Origin: Pseudomonadota bacterium
GTDB taxonomy: Bacteria; Pseudomonadota; Gammaproteobacteria; Burkholderiales; Rhodocyclaceae
Direction: 5' to 3'
NCBI GenBank assembly: GCA_018240785.1
Contig: JAFEFC010000003.1
Location: 62,001-126,000 of the forward strand
DNA: 64,000 nt
This document shows, in pieces, positions 61,316-64,000 of this stretch. Made by a program: the position numbers and the translations under genes. Position 1 is the first letter of the stretch, and the number at the start of each line of letters is the position of its first letter. A model generated the notes under the pieces. That model worked only from the letters and a program-made list of their open reading frames with translations, ran no database searches and was not told the origin of the DNA.

Positions 61316-61747
61316 TCAGCGCTGCCAGCCCAGCTCGAGCATCCATGGGCCCGGCCCCGCGCGCAGCGCCTCGCGCACATAGGGCACCATGGACTCCGGA
61401 AGAGCTGCGCGATCGATCCACTCGAGGCGATCGCACTTCTCCGGCTCGCGGATCGCGGCCTCTCCGCGCCAGCGAGTGGCACGCAGGAAGAAGTCGATGC
61501 GGTTGGTGTCGGACAGCCGATGCACCACCCCCATCCATTCCAGCCCGTCGAAATCCAGCGCGAGGCCGGTTTCCTCCCGCATTTCGCGCACCGCGGTGTG
61601 CAGCACCGACTCCCCCGGCTCCACATGCCCACCCGGCAAGCTGTAGAGGCCATCGAAGAAGCCGGTGCCCGACCGCCGCATCAGCAGGATGCGGCCCTCG
61701 CGCTCGCACAGCACATGGACGCCGGTCGGGATGCCAACATGCTGCAT
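61316..61747 (-). CDS. Nudix hydrolase
   Basis: This 143-residue hydrolase has the complete Nudix box (Gly40 to Glu59; GGHVEPGESVLHTAVREMRE, then ETG), so it should cleave nucleoside diphosphate-linked compounds with Mg. The exact substrate is unknown. Its ATG overlaps the dut stop codon, so it is translationally coupled to dut. Nudix enzymes beside dut are often nucleotide-pool cleaners. Confidence 0.9.
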   Translation of the reverse strand: MQHVGIPTGVHVLCEREGRILLMRRSGTGFFDGLYSLPGGHVEPGESVLHTAVREMREETGLALDFDGLEWMGVVHRLSDTNRIDFFLRATRWRGEAAIREPEKCDRLEWIDRAALPESMVPYVREALRAGPGPWMLELGWQR

Positions 61748-62196
61748 CAGTGCTGTCCCGTGCTGCCGAAACCGCTTGCGCCGCGCGCGCTGGCGTCGAA
61801 ATCGTCGACGACGTTGAGCGCCACCTGCAGCACCGGGACGACCACAAGTTGCGCAATGCGCTCCATCGGCTGGATCGTGAAGCTGGCACGTCCGCGGTTC
61901 CACACCGATACGAAGATCTGCCCCTGGTAATCGGAATCGATCAGGCCGACGAGGTTGCCGAGCACGATGCCGTGCTTGTGCCCGAGTCCCGAGCGCGGCA
62001 GCACCATCGCCGCCAGGCCGGGATCGGAGAGATGGATCGCCAGCCCGCTCGGCACCAGCGTGGTCTCGCCCGGGTGCAGGGTGATCGCCGCCGGCAGGCA
62101 GGCGCGCAGATCGAGGCCGGCGGAGCCCGACGTGGCATAGGCCGGAGGATGGCTCCGGAGTCGTTCGTCCAGGATCTTGATGTCGATTCGGTGCAT
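61747..62196 (-). CDS. dut: dUTP diphosphatase
   Basis: This 149-residue trimeric enzyme hydrolyses dUTP to dUMP and PPi and keeps uracil out of DNA. Motifs are [11 protein letters not shown] (1), [11 protein letters not shown] (2), [11 protein letters not shown] (3), [10 protein letters not shown] (4) and [10 protein letters not shown] (5). It lies 67 bases downstream of coaBC, the order seen in many proteobacteria (coaBC-dut). Confidence 0.97.
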   Translation of the reverse strand: MHRIDIKILDERLRSHPPAYATSGSAGLDLRACLPAAITLHPGETTLVPSGLAIHLSDPGLAAMVLPRSGLGHKHGIVLGNLVGLIDSDYQGQIFVSVWNRGRASFTIQPMERIAQLVVVPVLQVALNVVDDFDASARGASGFGSTGQH

Positions 62197-62263
62197 GTCG
62201 GCCCTCCGGGAGTCCTTGGCGCGTCGCGCTCGGTGGTGTGTGCGGTCGTGCCGGTGTCGCCGC

Positions 62264-63457
62264 TCAGGTCTTGGGCGGCAGCATCGCGGCCAAGTGGTCG
62301 ACGATGCCGCGCGCCACCTCCGCCTTCGATGCGCGCGGCAGCGGATGACGCCCTGCGTCGTCGTAAAGGATCACCGTATTGTCGTCCCCGCCCATGCCGT
62401 CGCTCACCAGGTTGCCGACCAGCAGCGGCAGGCGCTTGTTGCGTCGCTTGCCCTCCGCGTAGGCGTCCAGATCACGGCTTTCGGCCGCAAAACCCACGCA
62501 GAACGGCGCCGCCGGCAAGGCGGCGACTTCCGCCAGGATATCGGGATTCGGTGTCAGGGCGATGGACAGGTCCGCGCCCGTCTTCTTGATCTTGTGCTCG
62601 GCCGCCTGCACTGGGCGGTAGTCGGCCACCGCCGCCACACCGATGAAGACGTCGGCATCGGGGAGCGCCCGCAGCACCGCCGCGCGCATGTCCCGTGCGC
62701 TGGCAGCCGGCACGCACTGCACGCCCAGCGGCACGGGCAGCGATACCGGCCCGCTCACCAGCACGACTTCGGCACCCGCCTGCGCGCAAGCGCGCGCCAG
62801 CGCGTAACCCATCTTTCCCGAACTGATGTTGGTGATGCCACGCACCGGATCGATGGCTTCGAAAGTCGGCCCGGCAGTCATCACCACCTTGCGCGCCGCC
62901 AGGCGCTTGGGCACGAAATAGCCTTCCAGCAGTTCGAGAAGTTCCTCCGGCTCGAGCATGCGCCCCATGCCGACCTCCCCGCAGGCCTGGTCTCCCGCGG
63001 CGGGGCCGAATACCGTCACGCCGTCCTCGCGCAACTGCCGGACGTTGCGCTGGGTGGGCGGCGAATCCCACATCTGGCGGTTCATCGCCGGCGCGACGAT
63101 GAGCGGCACATCGCGCGCCAGGCACAGCGTCGTGAGCAGGTCATCGGCCAGCCCATGCGCCAGGCGGGCGATGAAATCGGCCGTCGCTGGCGCCACCAGG
63201 ATCGCGTCCGCGTCGCGGCCGAGATCAATGTGCGCCATGTTGTTGGGCATGCGCGCATCCCACAGATCCGACCACACCGTGTTCCCCGACAGTGCCTGGA
63301 AGGTCACCGGCGTGACGAAGCGCGCGCCCCCCTCGGTCAGCACGACATGCACGTCGGCTCCTGACTTGCCCAGCAGGCGCACCAGTTCCGCCGCCTTGTA
63401 CGCTGCGACGCCGCCGGTGACACCCAGCACGATTTTCCTGCCCTGTAGACCGTTCAT
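62264..63457 (-). CDS. coaBC: CoaBC bifunctional coenzyme A biosynthesis protein
   Basis: This 397-residue enzyme couples cysteine to 4'-phosphopantothenate and decarboxylates the product. The CoaC half has [27 protein letters not shown] (catalytic region) and [12 protein letters not shown]. The CoaB half has [14 protein letters not shown] and [18 protein letters not shown]. Length and order are normal. It is divergent from radC. Confidence 0.96.
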   Translation of the reverse strand: MNGLQGRKIVLGVTGGVAAYKAAELVRLLGKSGADVHVVLTEGGARFVTPVTFQALSGNTVWSDLWDARMPNNMAHIDLGRDADAILVAPATADFIARLAHGLADDLLTTLCLARDVPLIVAPAMNRQMWDSPPTQRNVRQLREDGVTVFGPAAGDQACGEVGMGRMLEPEELLELLEGYFVPKRLAARKVVMTAGPTFEAIDPVRGITNISSGKMGYALARACAQAGAEVVLVSGPVSLPVPLGVQCVPAASARDMRAAVLRALPDADVFIGVAAVADYRPVQAAEHKIKKTGADLSIALTPNPDILAEVAALPAAPFCVGFAAESRDLDAYAEGKRRNKRLPLLVGNLVSDGMGGDDNTVILYDDAGRHPLPRASKAEVARGIVDHLAAMLPPKT

Positions 63458-63533
63458 GACATTCGATTAAAATGGACGCCCGCGCACCCGACCTCACCTA
63501 CCTCCTCGATGGCGCGAAAACCAAGGAGCCACC

Positions 63534-64000
63534 ATGGCAATCACCGACTGGCCGGCGGACGAACGGCCGCGCGAAAAACTGCTCGCGCGCGGCACGCAGG
63601 CCCTGTCCGACGCGGAACTGCTCGCCATCTTCCTGCGCGTCGGCATCCGCGGCCACAGCGCAGTCGACCTTGCGCGCAGCCTGATACATCGCTTCGGCAG
63701 CCTCACCCGGTTGTGCAGCGCCAGCGCGGACGACTTCTCCGCCGTCCCGGGAATGGGGCTGGCGAAGTATGCCCAACTGCAGGCAGTGATGGAACTGGCC
63801 CGACGTGCGCTCAGCGAGACGATCCGCGAACGCGCACTGTTCGATTCACCGCAGGCAGTGCGCGACTGGCTGCGCCTGCGCCTGGGCCACCTCCCTCATG
63901 AGACCTTCTGCGTGATGCTGCTCGATGCACGCCATTGCCTGATCGACGCGGTGGACCTGTTCCGTGGCACGCTGACACAAACCTCGGTCTATCCTCGTGA
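63534..64000 (+). CDS. radC: RadC family protein (3' end missing)
   Basis: This is the N-terminal 155 codons of a RadC-like protein: [26 protein letters not shown], the helix-hairpin-helix region [32 protein letters not shown] and the start of the JAB/MPN domain ([26 protein letters not shown]). The metal-binding HxH...D site lies beyond the window. RadC's role in DNA repair is disputed. It is divergent from coaBC. Confidence 0.92.
   Translation, partial: MAITDWPADERPREKLLARGTQALSDAELLAIFLRVGIRGHSAVDLARSLIHRFGSLTRLCSASADDFSAVPGMGLAKYAQLQAVMELARRALSETIRERALFDSPQAVRDWLRLRLGHLPHETFCVMLLDARHCLIDAVDLFRGTLTQTSVYPR

Overview
The window is a GC-rich chromosomal segment from a betaproteobacterium, most likely a Rhodocyclales member of the Thauera/Azoarcus/Zoogloea kind. 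That placement is inferred from the gene set: ccoNOQP-GH with ccoIS, hemN beside an FNR-type regulator, a B12-dependent ribonucleotide reductase, soxYZ with fccAB, and a SirB2 protein. The left edge cuts a yceI-like gene and the right edge cuts radC.

Region 1 (1-21,600) is mostly housekeeping and stress functions: YceI, HtpG, GreB, a small DUF465-type protein, an alpha/beta hydrolase, a membrane protein, an EEP-fold hydrolase, a zinc-type CDF exporter, an HDOD protein, class II ribonucleotide reductase NrdJ behind a probable NrdR box, a zinc-ribbon/Sel1 protein, a secreted arylsulfatase paired with an octaheme cytochrome, an IclR regulator, pyrophosphatase, and a copper module (CopA, CopZ, divergent MerR-type regulator with a clear operator).

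Region 2 (21,570-36,820) is a microaerobic/anaerobic respiration block: TauE/SafE-like protein, HemN, FNR, SirB2, a second Crp/Fnr regulator, a beta-CASP RNase, a universal stress protein, ccoH, ccoG, ccoPQON, ccoS and ccoI. FNR-type boxes lie in the hemN/fnr, usp and ccoN upstream regions. In two cases the box sits about 41 bp before the predicted start of transcription, so a single oxygen-sensing regulon probably ties the block together.

Region 3 (36,900-39,650) holds a short-chain dehydrogenase, an MFS exporter and a GcvR-like ACT protein. Region 4 (39,685-47,400) is accessory. A metallo-beta-lactamase-fold protein and a CHAT-protease protein form a tight pair. They are followed by a dead tyrosine-recombinase fragment, a RelE/Xre toxin-antitoxin pair, a decayed SRAP (YedK/HMCES) fragment, a P63C protein with an unusual repeat-rich promoter, and an AbiTii-domain protein, ending at initiator tRNA-Met and tRNA-Thr genes. 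It looks like a worn mobile island carrying defence-type genes, and it is the most novel part of the window.

Region 5 (47,600-64,000) returns to core metabolism: a LysR regulator with a divergent TSUP permease, malate synthase, a DMT exporter, a Gate-domain protein, LrgAB, a BT1-like transporter, an EF-G paralogue lacking the usual catalytic histidine, an orphan symporter small subunit, sulfur oxidation genes (soxYZ divergent from fccAB), Nudix, dut, coaBC and partial radC.
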